Part shown: piece after piece, positions 23,881 through 32,652 of the stretch
Layout: every line of letters starts with the position of its first letter
Position numbering within the stretch: position 1 is the first letter of the stretch
From: Gilvimarinus chinensis DSM 19667
Lineage (GTDB): Bacteria; Pseudomonadota; Gammaproteobacteria; Pseudomonadales; Cellvibrionaceae
DNA: 64,000 bases
Reading direction: 5' to 3'
Assembly (NCBI RefSeq): GCF_000377745.1
Contig: NZ_KB898712.1
Span: forward strand, 1-64,000
Notes under the pieces: generated by a model
Databases searched by the model: none
What the model saw: the letters and a program-made list of their open reading frames with translations, nothing else
What the model was told of the DNA's origin: nothing
Made by a program: the position numbers and the translations under genes

Positions 23881-24291
23881 ATGAAATTTAGCTCCTTGTT
23901 TTTATTGTTATCTGTCTCGTTATGTCAGTATTCCAGCGCGGAAGAGTCAACCGATTTATCCGGCACCTGGGAGCTGGTCAATGGTTATTTGCTGCAAGCC
24001 GATGGGGAAAAGGTTGCCTACGATTTGGAAGCTATGGTGTCCCGTAAAGTTCTTACCGCTACCGATTACGCGTTTGTCTCCCGCAAAGGCGGCGAATTTT
24101 GGGCGGCGAGTACAGGCCCCTACAAGGTTAATGGCGATCAATACACAGAAACACCCGAACTTTTGTCCTACAGCGTTAAAGACGGAACGAGTTACACCTT
24201 TAGCTTTACGCTTGAGGGCGATGATTGGCACACCAAGCGAGTTGAAAATGGTAAAGCGGTGGAGGAAGAGCACTGGCGCCGTGTGCGCTAA
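23881..24291 (+). CDS. Small exported lipocalin-like protein
   Basis: The protein has 136 residues from ATG 23881 (AAAGGAAA upstream), with a signal peptide ending near S-S-A-E. The mature protein starts D-L-S-G-T-W-E-L-V-N-G-Y and proceeds through alternating strands to E-E-E-H-W-R-R-V-R. The G-x-W opening and overall length resemble DUF4488/lipocalin-like barrels that bind small hydrophobic ligands. I cannot name the ligand. Confidence 0.65.
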   Translation: MKFSSLFLLLSVSLCQYSSAEESTDLSGTWELVNGYLLQADGEKVAYDLEAMVSRKVLTATDYAFVSRKGGEFWAASTGPYKVNGDQYTETPELLSYSVKDGTSYTFSFTLEGDDWHTKRVENGKAVEEEHWRRVR

Positions 24292-24342
24292 GGGTGGTTT
24301 GCGCTCGCCTTCGGGGCTCCTGCGTCGATATTAACTCGATAA

Positions 24343-24813
24343 TTAGAGTTGCCGGGTTAATATGAACTTTGCCAGTGCAGAATCTAACGATTGCGCGAAG
24401 CCCGAAAGCCCTGCACTCTGTGCAATTGTCGCGACTGCCTCGCAGGTGCAAAGACCGCCCAGGATTTGATTGCGTCTGAGGGTAAAGCGTGATTGAGCCG
24501 CATGGAGTTTCAGATGTGGCTGGCTGTGCAGGTAAGGGCTGTGGTTATAAATTTTTCGCGCCTGCTGCCAGGTGCTATCAATCAACACAATATGCGCGGG
24601 CGCGGCATCAGACCAAGGCTCAGCATTATCACTGGGGTACAGCAGAGCGCTGGGTTGCGCCAAACGTTGCAACAACGCTGCATCGGGGGCTTTGCGCTGC
24701 CAGATAACCCGTTCACATTTAATGCCGAAAACACGAGCCTGCTCCAACACTATCTGGCCGGTATTGGTGCTTTTTTTAAGCTCCTCCGAGTGGGTTAAAA
24801 GGGTAATAAACAT
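24343..24813 (-). CDS. DTW-domain protein (putative tRNA acp3U aminocarboxypropyltransferase), short form
   Basis: The 156-residue protein has the DTW-family motif D-S-T-W-Q-Q-A-R-K-I near 78-87 and the downstream L-R-R-N-Q-I-L-G-G-L-C-T-C-E-A. Family members such as TapT transfer the 3-amino-3-carboxypropyl group of SAM to uridine in tRNA. The usual N-terminal C-x-C zinc-like motif is absent: the protein begins directly at F-I-T-L-L-T-H-S-E-E. It is therefore a shorter subgroup or N-terminally trimmed. No strong Shine-Dalgarno is visible. Confidence 0.75.
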   Translation of the reverse strand: MFITLLTHSEELKKSTNTGQIVLEQARVFGIKCERVIWQRKAPDAALLQRLAQPSALLYPSDNAEPWSDAAPAHIVLIDSTWQQARKIYNHSPYLHSQPHLKLHAAQSRFTLRRNQILGGLCTCEAVATIAQSAGLSGFAQSLDSALAKFILTRQL

Positions 24814-24876
24814 CTGTAAGCTTGAGCCCTAAGGTAAAGCGGCATAGTATAAAGCACCGCTAAGGAGAATTTTGCG

Positions 24877-25059
24877 ATGAAACTCATGACCCGCTTGCTG
24901 ATTGTAATCGGCTGCTTTTTCGGCGCTATCGCTTGCTATGTTTTTGGCATTCCGGCCGGGGGCGCGATCTTTTTTGGTATGGGTCTTATACTCGAGGCGC
25001 TGTTTTGGACCGGATTGCTTTCCGTTGGCAGAAGAAAAGTAACCGAACCTGCACAATAA
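24877..25059 (+). CDS. Small two-helix membrane protein
   Basis: This 60-residue protein has TAAGGAG nine bases before ATG. Two hydrophobic helices (about 6-25 and 28-50) join through I-P-A-G-G, and the C-terminus is basic. No family is recognised. The strong Shine-Dalgarno and clean topology make it a credible gene, divergent from the DTW gene. Confidence 0.6.
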   Translation: MKLMTRLLIVIGCFFGAIACYVFGIPAGGAIFFGMGLILEALFWTGLLSVGRRKVTEPAQ

Positions 25060-25269
25060 TGTGTATTGATTCTGATTGGCGGACTAAAGAGTCCGCGTCA
25101 TTACGGCTTAAACGATATTGGTTTAATGCATTCCGATTTAGCGGTTGACCCTCAGAGGGTGTTTAACAGGGCCGTGTTCTTTTTTAGTGTTTCTTTCATA
25201 CCTGATTTATATCAAGCCTCCTTGCCAGAAGACGATTTACCATAGTGTCTTTTAAACACAGGGCTGGAT

Positions 25270-25560
25270 ATGGCTTACAAAAAAATGGCGGGTACTTGCG
25301 CGGTGTTTATTGATGAACACGACACAAAAAGCTCTGCGCAGGAGCGCGATGGGTTGAGTTGGTCGGCGCAGGAGCTGCATGTGCAAGACATACCCGCACA
25401 ACTGACGCGCAAAGAGCCCATGCAAAACAGTTTGTTGTTGGAAGGGTTGGAAGATTACGACCCGCCCAGTCACGGTGATGTGCGGTTAATGCAGTGTATG
25501 GCTTCGGACTTCGTGTATATTGCCCCGGCCAAAGCGTGGGTGCAGTATTCCAGCCGTTAG
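25270..25560 (+). CDS. Hypothetical cytoplasmic protein, 96 residues
   Basis: The frame is preceded by CAGGG and begins M-A-Y-K-K-M-A-G-T-C. There is no signal peptide or membrane segment; the composition is mixed and acidic. Cysteines occur at 10 and in L-M-Q-C-M-A. I recognise no domain. The 210 bases before it (25060-25269) hold no other gene. A bidirectional terminator follows at 25615. Confidence 0.5.
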   Translation: MAYKKMAGTCAVFIDEHDTKSSAQERDGLSWSAQELHVQDIPAQLTRKEPMQNSLLLEGLEDYDPPSHGDVRLMQCMASDFVYIAPAKAWVQYSSR

Positions 25561-25614
25561 CTGGTTATTTAACAATTCACCTGCGGCGCGGCGGCGTTGC
25601 TACCCTTAAAAAAC

Positions 25615-25645
25615 AAACCCGCCAGCGGTGCCGCTGGCGGGTTTT
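25615..25645. terminator. Bidirectional terminator between convergent genes
   Basis: AAACCCGCCAGCGG and CCGCTGGCGGGTTT form a near-perfect 14-bp stem around a short loop, with A-rich sequence on one side and T on the other. It serves both the 96-residue gene and the convergent ExeM/NucH nuclease gene. Confidence 0.85.
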
Positions 25646-25648
25646 CGG

Positions 25649-28600
25649 TTAATCGCACTTAGCCGTTATGACTCCCGCTAAGGCGCTGTTCCATTGGTTG
25701 AGTCCATCACCTGTAATCCAATCGTTACGGTCACCGTCCGCGTATTTAACGGCTTTATCTAAAAAGTGACAGGCTTGCTGTTGGCGGTCGCGGTTATCAA
25801 ACCATTGTGCTTTCTCTAGGGTAACGTAATAGAGCAGGGCGTTAATGGATTGAATCACAGACCAGCGGCCGTTGCCTTGCAGTTGGCCGCTGAGCAACAT
25901 TTCGCTGAAGCGGTTGATTAACTCTTCCAGCGTTAGACCCTGGCTTTGCAGTTGCAAGCCCACGATTAACGGATCGTGGTCTGAACTGCGATAAGCCGTA
26001 TTGCCGTTGAAATAGCTGGCGTCGCGCTGGTAATCCAGGTTGTAGTCGAGGGCGTCGGCTTCATCGGCGTTAATGTTCCAGATGGCGTGGCCCGCCAGTT
26101 TATCGGCAAGGGTGCTGCTGAGCAGAACATAATCCAGGGTGCCGGTTTGGCCATCGAAAACATAGGAGTAATCGCTGGCCGTTTCCGGGTTTACATAGCC
26201 GTGATTTAAAAGGTACTGCAGCGGCGCTTCGGCGGCGTAGGCGTTCAGGTCACCGGCGATGGCAATCTGGTCCGTGTCTATGCCCGTGGGTGAGGTGTCC
26301 AGCCAATTCACCAACGCGGTGGCGGCGTCCAGGCGGCGCTGATTCCAGAAACCGGCGCCGTCGTTTTGGTCGTAATTAATATCGCCGCTGTCTTCCAGGC
26401 TGGAGCTGCCTTTGGATTTAAAATGGTTGGCCACCAGAGTGAAGCGCTCGCCGGATTCGACGTACTGAAAGCTTGCCGCTAAGGCGACGCGGTTGGTGGC
26501 TGGGCCGTTAAAGATAGGGTTGGCGTTAAAGTCGCGCGTGGCAAACACATCCAGGCTGGCGGCGGCCGAGTCGTTCAGCAGGGCCGGGGTGCTTGCTTCG
26601 GCCAGGCTTAAGCTGTCGGTTTGATAAATAATTGCCACCGCAATGGCATCGGTGCCGACAAACTGTGAGCCCGGGTAAACATAATCGTAAGTCTGGTTAC
26701 CCAGCTCGGCGTTTACCGCATTGACTAAGGTTTCCAGTGCGGTGGAGCCGTCATTGGTGTTATCAAACTCATTTTCAATTTCCACCAGCGCCAGGGCGTC
26801 GGCATCCAGTTGCACAATGGTGTTCACCAGTTTTTGTTGCTGGCGCGCCAGTTCGTCGGCAGAGTTGGCGCCGCGAGGTTCCATGCCCACAGCGGTGTTG
26901 CCGCCGTTGTCCAAAGTGGTGAAATAATTCAGCACATTCAGCGACGCGAGTTTGATATTGCCCGCTGGCGAGGGGGCGGAGGGGCGTGATGTGTTGCTCA
27001 CCACCTGATTGCTGTCATCGCCGTTGGCACGCACCCGCCAGGTCGCCCCCGAGGCAGCGTTGCCCGCCCATTTGTAATCCAGCACGCCGGTCAGGTTGCT
27101 GATGGTGTCGCCCATGCGCGGCGCGGTGGCTTCGCTGTAGGGGGAGAAACCGTCCAAGTTGTTTATGCTGGCGTTTTGCTCGTTTAAACCATCGTCGTAC
27201 ACAATGCTGCGTGCGCCCAGGTTTTCTAAGTGCGCTTGCAGGCCGCTGACGCTGGGTGCATTCAGCTGGGTAAACTGCATGGGCCGCTCACCGGCGATCA
27301 GTCGCACTTCATTAAAGCGGTCCAGCTGGTATTGCTCGGTAATGGTAAGGGTGTCGGTAAAGCGGACCAGCATGCCTTCGTAGGCTTCTAAATCTGGCTG
27401 GTAGTTGCCGTTCTGACCCTGGGTAACCGCGCTGTTGTTGGCCAGAGAAATACTGGCGGGCGTGATTTCGCCCAGTGCATTGCTGGCAATAATCTGCAAA
27501 TCGCTGACGTTGGCAAGTTGGGTTTCGCCGTAGTATTGATCCACCCGCGCGGTTAAGCGCACCTTATCCCCCAGGTTGATGTCGGTATCGCTGTGGTACA
27601 CAAACACGCCTTCGGAGCTGGCCGGGTTGCCGTCTTCATCGCTTGTTTCTTCTTGCAGGTAAAAGCCGTTTAAGTTGCGGCTGTCGTCGGCATCGCCATT
27701 TTGAAAATCGCCCACTACGATGGCTTCAACAGTAACGATTTGATTCATCAACGGGCTTACGTCGGTTTCACCATAGCTGTTGCTGCCGTAAGTGTCGGGG
27801 GTGCCCTGAATGGCCGAGATTAACGTCAGCTCGGCCACTGCTGGCTCGCAGTTATTGGCGCTGCCGGGAGTGGGCGCGGCCTGAAGGTAGTGGTCGGTAT
27901 TGCGTGCGCCACCGGCGCCGTTTTCGCAGCGCTGGTTTGAGTCCACTGCGCTGCCGTTCGCGGCGCTTTCGTTTACTTGCGCTTGGCCGTTATTGAGCAG
28001 TGCGAGCAGTTCGGTATCGTCGGCATCGTTGGTGCCGTATACCAGAGCATCCACAATATCGCTGGTGGGCAGGGCGCTGCCGTTGGGGAAGCTGCTGGCT
28101 GGGGCTTTAACTAACACGACCGCGTCGGCACCATTTTGCAGGTTATTGCCATCGCCGATGGCTAGGTCAACATTCGCAACCCCAGGGTTGCCCAGTACAA
28201 AGTAGCCTTCGCTGTTGGTGCTTTGGCCGGTCAAATCAAAGGCGGCGTAGCTGGTATCGCCATTGCCGTTGTACAGCACAAGCGTGAGTGCGCTTAAGTC
28301 GGTATCGCCCGCGCCGCCATCGTACAGCTCGACAAACTCCAGCACATCGGTGCCCTCGGTGTCGGCGTCCAGTTCGTTGATGATAATGCTGGCGGGGGCC
28401 GGCGTAGTGCCACCGCCAAAGCTGCCGAGCGGAATGGGGGAGCTTGCGCTGGCGTTGGTGGTTTGGTTGTCCAGAGCGTTGGCACCGCTGTACAGCCAGT
28501 CGCTGGCGTTAAATTGATCGGCCGCCGCTGCGCCGTCTTTGCGGTAGGCCCAGCCGTCCAGGTAATCCCATTCAGTGCCTGAGCCGTCGACGTCTTGTGC

Positions 28601-28981
28601 GCCAAACACATCAATAACGCTGCCGTTGTAAAACAGCTCAATCGCGTCGTCGCCGTTAATGCTGGCAACGCTGCCGGTGTAATTTGGGGCATAGCCAAAA
28701 AAGTCGCTAAAGCCAACATCTTCGCTGGCGATGGTGATAAAGGTGCCCGCGGTGATGGCGACGGCGGGGAACACAAACTCCTCGCCATCGCTGCCGCCGC
28801 CGTTGTTGGCGCTGCCTAATCCGTATTCGCTTAAGTCGGCAATGTCGGCGGTGGCGTAAACCTCGATGCCCTTGGGCAGGCCGCCCGGTAACGGACCATC
28901 AAAGACGGAGGTAATGAGTAAGTCAGCGTTAGCGTGACTGGTCACCATGGCGATGGCGGCTGCCAGAATTCCTTTTTTCAT
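25649..28981 (-). CDS. ExeM/NucH-family extracellular endonuclease
   Basis: This 1110-residue secreted protein has a signal peptide (1-19, ending A-N-A). A lamin-tail-like domain near 195-300 (I-I-I-N-E-L-D-A-D-T-E-G, L-E-F-V-E-L-Y-D-G) follows, then an OB-fold region (about 385-520). A large EEP catalytic domain (about 670-1010) begins I-K-L-A-S-L-N-V-L-N-Y-F. It carries L-A-L-V-E-I-E-N-E, A-N-H-F-K-S-K-G, I-A-G-D-L-N-A-Y and S-D-H-D-P-L-I-V-G, so all expected metal and catalytic residues are present. The final 70 residues are helical. ExeM-type enzymes degrade extracellular DNA for phosphate and nutrient gain and biofilm turnover. Confidence 0.9.
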   Translation of the reverse strand: MKKGILAAAIAMVTSHANADLLITSVFDGPLPGGLPKGIEVYATADIADLSEYGLGSANNGGGSDGEEFVFPAVAITAGTFITIASEDVGFSDFFGYAPNYTGSVASINGDDAIELFYNGSVIDVFGAQDVDGSGTEWDYLDGWAYRKDGAAAADQFNASDWLYSGANALDNQTTNASASSPIPLGSFGGGTTPAPASIIINELDADTEGTDVLEFVELYDGGAGDTDLSALTLVLYNGNGDTSYAAFDLTGQSTNSEGYFVLGNPGVANVDLAIGDGNNLQNGADAVVLVKAPASSFPNGSALPTSDIVDALVYGTNDADDTELLALLNNGQAQVNESAANGSAVDSNQRCENGAGGARNTDHYLQAAPTPGSANNCEPAVAELTLISAIQGTPDTYGSNSYGETDVSPLMNQIVTVEAIVVGDFQNGDADDSRNLNGFYLQEETSDEDGNPASSEGVFVYHSDTDINLGDKVRLTARVDQYYGETQLANVSDLQIIASNALGEITPASISLANNSAVTQGQNGNYQPDLEAYEGMLVRFTDTLTITEQYQLDRFNEVRLIAGERPMQFTQLNAPSVSGLQAHLENLGARSIVYDDGLNEQNASINNLDGFSPYSEATAPRMGDTISNLTGVLDYKWAGNAASGATWRVRANGDDSNQVVSNTSRPSAPSPAGNIKLASLNVLNYFTTLDNGGNTAVGMEPRGANSADELARQQQKLVNTIVQLDADALALVEIENEFDNTNDGSTALETLVNAVNAELGNQTYDYVYPGSQFVGTDAIAVAIIYQTDSLSLAEASTPALLNDSAAASLDVFATRDFNANPIFNGPATNRVALAASFQYVESGERFTLVANHFKSKGSSSLEDSGDINYDQNDGAGFWNQRRLDAATALVNWLDTSPTGIDTDQIAIAGDLNAYAAEAPLQYLLNHGYVNPETASDYSYVFDGQTGTLDYVLLSSTLADKLAGHAIWNINADEADALDYNLDYQRDASYFNGNTAYRSSDHDPLIVGLQLQSQGLTLEELINRFSEMLLSGQLQGNGRWSVIQSINALLYYVTLEKAQWFDNRDRQQQACHFLDKAVKYADGDRNDWITGDGLNQWNSALAGVITAKCD

Positions 28982-29133
28982 AGAGCACCTAAATAATTAA
29001 GACGTGTGTGGATGCGACGTGCGTCGGTTTGCAGACGCTTCGTGCAGGCGCTCCATACAAGCAGATAAAAGTGACAAATTCTTAACGCGGATATGGCAGT
29101 TTGAGGCAAGTTTTATGACAGTGCTCCAAAGTG

Positions 29134-30150
29134 TTAACTGGCAGACTGTTGGGCCCTAACGTTCAGGGTGCGGGTACGAAACTGGCTGGGTGATGCACCA
29201 AACCAGCGTTTAAACGCGCGACTAAAACTGGCCTGATCGCCATAGCCCAGTAAATAGCTGATTTCACTCAGCGAATGTTCGTCCAATTCCAGATAGTGCT
29301 TGGCCAGTTCGCGGCGGACTTTGTCCAGCATTTCTTTGAAACTGGTGTGTTCTTCACTTAAGCGGCGCTGCAAGCTGCGGGTACTCAGGGCAAGCTCGGC
29401 GGCGACGCTGTCTTCATTGACGGTGCCTGTGGGTAAACGTTTGGCGATGGCTTGTGCGGCGCGCGCGCGAATATTGCTGTCGGCAACCTCGCTCAAGTTT
29501 TTCAGCGCGAGCTGTTCGTTCACCAGCGCCAGCTGCGAATTGGCCCCTGGTAAGTGAATGTGCGCCTGCTGGCGGTCGATGTTGATGTAACTCATTTGGC
29601 GGCCAGAGTGAATACGACAGCCAAAAAATTCCTGTACCGCTTTGGAGTGCTTGGCCGATTCACCGGATAACCCCAGCTCCACCGGCGTAAAGCTGGGCCC
29701 TAATAAAGTACGGCACATAACCGCTACAGCCGTTAACCCAGCCAGATTTGCAGCGCCATGTGAGCCTTTATGGGGTTGAATGCTCAGCCGATACGCCGTG
29801 CCTTCGGTGCTCAGTGTGGCGACGATACCACTGTTCACCAGCTGTGCATAACGCACTAATCGCTCGAGTGCCGTGTGCAGGGTTTCACTGGCTAACCAGG
29901 CAAACCCCAAAGCATTAAAGGACGTGGGGTGCCAACGTTGGCCCACAGCCAGGCCAAAGTCCATTTTCGAGTAACGGGCTTCGCCCTCTTTCCAAAGTTC
30001 ATGCATGGCGCTTGTCGGGTAGCGGCCTGTTGGGTCCGATAGTAAGGCAGGGTCTAAACCTGCAATGGTAAATACACTACGGCTGTCGATACCGTCGTCT
30101 TGCAGGGTTTCCCAAATCAGTTGCGCCCAGCTGGTCAGCGTTGTGTCCAT
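29134..30150 (-). CDS. AraC-family transcriptional regulator, OruR/ArgR-like
   Basis: The protein has 338 residues from ATG 30150; the frame is open 28 codons further without a start signal. Residues about 20-205 form the arabinose-binding-type N-terminal domain of the OruR group (A-L-G-F-A-W-L-A-S-E-T-L). Residues 235-325 hold two helix-turn-helix motifs (V-A-A-E-L-A-L-S-T-R-S-L-Q-R-R-L, then I-S-Y-L-L-G-Y-G-D-Q-A-S-F-S-R-A-F-K-R-W). It is transcribed divergently from an LpxC-like gene 140 bases away, a plausible target. The inducer is unknown. Confidence 0.88.
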   Translation of the reverse strand: MDTTLTSWAQLIWETLQDDGIDSRSVFTIAGLDPALLSDPTGRYPTSAMHELWKEGEARYSKMDFGLAVGQRWHPTSFNALGFAWLASETLHTALERLVRYAQLVNSGIVATLSTEGTAYRLSIQPHKGSHGAANLAGLTAVAVMCRTLLGPSFTPVELGLSGESAKHSKAVQEFFGCRIHSGRQMSYINIDRQQAHIHLPGANSQLALVNEQLALKNLSEVADSNIRARAAQAIAKRLPTGTVNEDSVAAELALSTRSLQRRLSEEHTSFKEMLDKVRRELAKHYLELDEHSLSEISYLLGYGDQASFSRAFKRWFGASPSQFRTRTLNVRAQQSAS

Positions 30151-30289
30151 GCCTGTACTCGGTGAAAAAAGTTTAGTGTAAGCAAAAAAAAGCCGCTTGG
30201 CAGCAAATGCAAAGCAATTGGCGCGATCAGACAAAACAATTGGGCTGTGCAGTCATATCCTGACATTGTACCGAACAGGAGGTAACAGG

Positions 30290-31210
30290 ATGAAAACACA
30301 GTACTACCAACACACCATTAATACTCCCTTTACCTGCTTTGGCAGAGGCTTACACACTGGTGTGCCCGTGGTTATGAAAGTATTACCCGCCGAGGAAAAT
30401 ACCGGCCGTACCTTTGTGCGCCGCGACTGCCTGAGCGGACAAAACGAAGTTCGTGCTATTTGGTTTAACGTGCGCGACACTCGCCTTAGTACCAAAATTG
30501 GCAATCGTTTTGGTGTTACCGTGAGCACCGTTGAGCATGTGATGGCGGCTTTTGCCGCGCATGGGGTGGACAACGTAAAAATTGTTTTGGACGGTCCGGA
30601 AGTGCCCATTCTTGAGGGCAGCTCCAGAACCTTTTCAGATTTGATTCTGGCCTCGGGGCTGAAACGGCAAAAAGCGCGTCGTCGCATGATTGTGGTGCGC
30701 CGCCCGGTTGAAGTAAACCATGGCGATAAATGGGGGCGCTTAAAAGCCGCTACCGAAATGTCGGCCGACATGACCATTGATTTTGATGCGAAAGTCATCG
30801 GCAGACAAAAACTAAGCGGTATTAAAATGGATGAAGACACTTTTATCCGCAGCATACGCGATGCACGAACGTTCGGTATGATGGAAGACGTAGAGAATTT
30901 AGCTCGAAACGGTTTTGCTCGCGGTGCATCTCTTAAAAATGCCATTGTTGTGAACGACGATAAAGTCATGAACCCTGAAGGGTTGTTCTACCCCAATGAG
31001 TTTGTACGCCACAAAGTCCTCGACTTGTACGGTGATTTGGCCATGGCGGGTGCTCCCATTATTGGCCATTTCAGCGGGTATAAAAGTGGCCACCAAGTTA
31101 ACGCTGAGCTTGTTAGTCAGCTATTAACGGACTCCAGTAATTTTTCATTTGTAGACGCGGAGTTGGCCGAGCGTTTTTGGCAGGACAGTCGTATGCGTGA
31201 TATCGCGTAG
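30290..31210 (+). CDS. LpxC-like UDP-3-O-acyl-N-acetylglucosamine deacetylase paralogue
   Basis: The protein has 306 residues from ATG 30290, with CAGGAGG eight bases upstream. Zinc and catalytic residues of LpxC are conserved: T-V-E-H83-V-M, R-H241-K-V-L-D245-L-Y-G-D and S-G-H268-Q-V-N. The G-P-E-V-P-I-L-E-G loop is also present. LpxC carries out the committed step of lipid A synthesis. The canonical gene normally ends the mraZ-ftsZ cluster, which is not here, and this copy lies beside an AraC regulator. I infer an accessory paralogue with a conditional role. Full genome data are needed to exclude that it is the only copy. Confidence 0.85.
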   Translation: MKTQYYQHTINTPFTCFGRGLHTGVPVVMKVLPAEENTGRTFVRRDCLSGQNEVRAIWFNVRDTRLSTKIGNRFGVTVSTVEHVMAAFAAHGVDNVKIVLDGPEVPILEGSSRTFSDLILASGLKRQKARRRMIVVRRPVEVNHGDKWGRLKAATEMSADMTIDFDAKVIGRQKLSGIKMDEDTFIRSIRDARTFGMMEDVENLARNGFARGASLKNAIVVNDDKVMNPEGLFYPNEFVRHKVLDLYGDLAMAGAPIIGHFSGYKSGHQVNAELVSQLLTDSSNFSFVDAELAERFWQDSRMRDIA

Positions 31211-31549
31211 CCGTGCCCGCATGCTGAAAATAATGTCAAAATTATAACGTTCTATAGGAGAAGCAGTTGCTCTTGGTGGCCGCTTTGCTGCACTTGATAC
31301 AGAATAAACAGTACGAAATAAAAGCCTGTTTATTTATTCGTTGTTTAAGAATAGACGCGGTTAACTATTTTTTACTCTACGGAACAAGCACTGCTTATCC
31401 GAACAATGAATTTGATTCATTCGCTCTGGAGCCTTAAAGCACTTATAGATCACTTTACCTTGGCGTCTTTTGAAAGTGAGTGAAAGAAATGCACCGCTAA
31501 CAGCTGCCAAGGGTTAAGGCTGAATGTACAACAGATTAAAGATAGCCAA
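31211..31549. other. AT-rich gap after the LpxC-like gene
   Basis: About 340 bases without a credible reading frame. No clear promoter, tRNA or palindrome was found. Only the terminator at the far end can be named. Confidence 0.4.
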
Positions 31550-31581
31550 AATAAAGCCCGCGCATTCAAGCGGGCTTTATT
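31550..31581. terminator. Bidirectional terminator between LpxC-like and lipoprotein genes
   Basis: ATAAAGCCCGC and GCGGGCTTTAT form a perfect 11-bp stem around eight bases. It lies 15 bases from the end of the convergent lipoprotein gene. Confidence 0.85.
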
Positions 31582-31595
31582 GCAAATAAAACCAT

Positions 31596-32147
31596 CTATT
31601 GGCAAATCATACTGGTGATGTCATCAATGGTTAAGTCGGTTGCTCTGTCTGGGGTAAGGCGGAAAGATACGCCACCTAAGGTTAGCGACATACTGCCGCC
31701 AGCGGAAATTCCACCCGCTTTTATTCGGGTAATTTCATCGCCGGTCATTTCCAGTGTGACCGTGTTGCCACCGATATTAATGGAATAATCACCGGACGAC
31801 TCTGCATTCAGGCTGGACCCGGTAATGTCTGCATTTACATCACCTTCTACTGCCACTCGGTAGCAGTTATCACCGGCATCAGCGCCATCGCCTAAGTAGT
31901 TGTAGGCCGTTAACTTACCGCTGGAATCAATATAGTAATAATTTTTATCCGTGCCAGAAGACGTATCGTACAGTCCCATAATTTCATTGAATTCTGTAGA
32001 TTCAGAACTGGCAACGCTTGAAGAACTTGACTGAGTAGTGGACGTCACGCTGGAAGCGGATTCGCCAGAAGAGCTGCCTCCACCTCCGCCGCACGCAGAA
32101 AGTGTCAGGGCCATAAGCGCAGTCATTAACTTGGCATTCATATGCAT
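31596..32147 (-). CDS. Ser-rich lipoprotein of unknown function
   Basis: The protein has 183 residues from ATG 32147, chosen over the ATG four codons upstream because GGAG lies six bases before it. The lipobox L-S-A-C gives lipidated Cys19. A Gly/Ser-rich tether of about 30 residues with Ser runs follows, the linker style also seen in the chitinase at 39329. The remaining 125 residues are strand-rich (L-T-A-Y-N-Y-L-G-D-G, Y-S-I-N-I-G-G-N-T-V-T-L-E) with two cysteines. No domain recognised; surface exposed by inference. Confidence 0.65.
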   Translation of the reverse strand: MHMNAKLMTALMALTLSACGGGGGSSSGESASSVTSTTQSSSSSVASSESTEFNEIMGLYDTSSGTDKNYYYIDSSGKLTAYNYLGDGADAGDNCYRVAVEGDVNADITGSSLNAESSGDYSINIGGNTVTLEMTGDEITRIKAGGISAGGSMSLTLGGVSFRLTPDRATDLTIDDITSMICQ

Positions 32148-32616
32148 CTTGGTCTCCATGTTATATAAGACACACCAGTGCCGTGCGCATTAACGCACAG
32201 AATAAATCAAAAGGAGGGAAGAAAAACTGATGTGTAAAAAAGGTAGGTTTCATCCTGAAAATTATTCTCGTATCCATACTACGGAAATTTGGCTAGCGCC
32301 AAGCAATAGAATAACGCAGAGATTGGCTGGATTCAATATAGGTGAAAAAACTACGCTACTTTTAATCAGGTACTCGCATTATTAGAATTTTTTCTTCGTA
32401 TTTTGCTGGCGCGTCACGGTGCAAATGATCCACTGGATTAAAGGTTTTCAGCCGTCGTTCGAAAAACCAATTGGCATTGATAAAATCCACCGCTCAGCTC
32501 GCGTTTTGTCTCTGGTTTTACGGCTCTTTTAAACGGACGAATCGTCAAGGCTTGGGTCAATACTGGGGTTTGCATTTGTCAAAATCGCCGTTTTCAGTGA
32601 CGCGCTTTTGTTTTAA
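32148..32616. other. Intergenic region between lipoprotein and esterase
   Basis: About 470 bases, AT-rich near the lipoprotein, with no convincing reading frame or RNA. It must hold divergent promoters. No strong -35/-10 pair was fixed. Confidence 0.4.
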
Positions 32617-32635
32617 TATGGTCAAATCGACCATA
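32617..32635 (+). promoter_or_regulatory. Inverted repeat just upstream of the esterase gene
   Basis: TATGGTC-AAATC-GACCATA is a perfect seven-base-pair inverted repeat, ending 17 bases before the ATG of the esterase. It could be an operator or a small hairpin in the leader affecting access to the ribosome site. Confidence 0.45.
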
Positions 32636-32652
32636 AAAGATAAGAACAGGCT

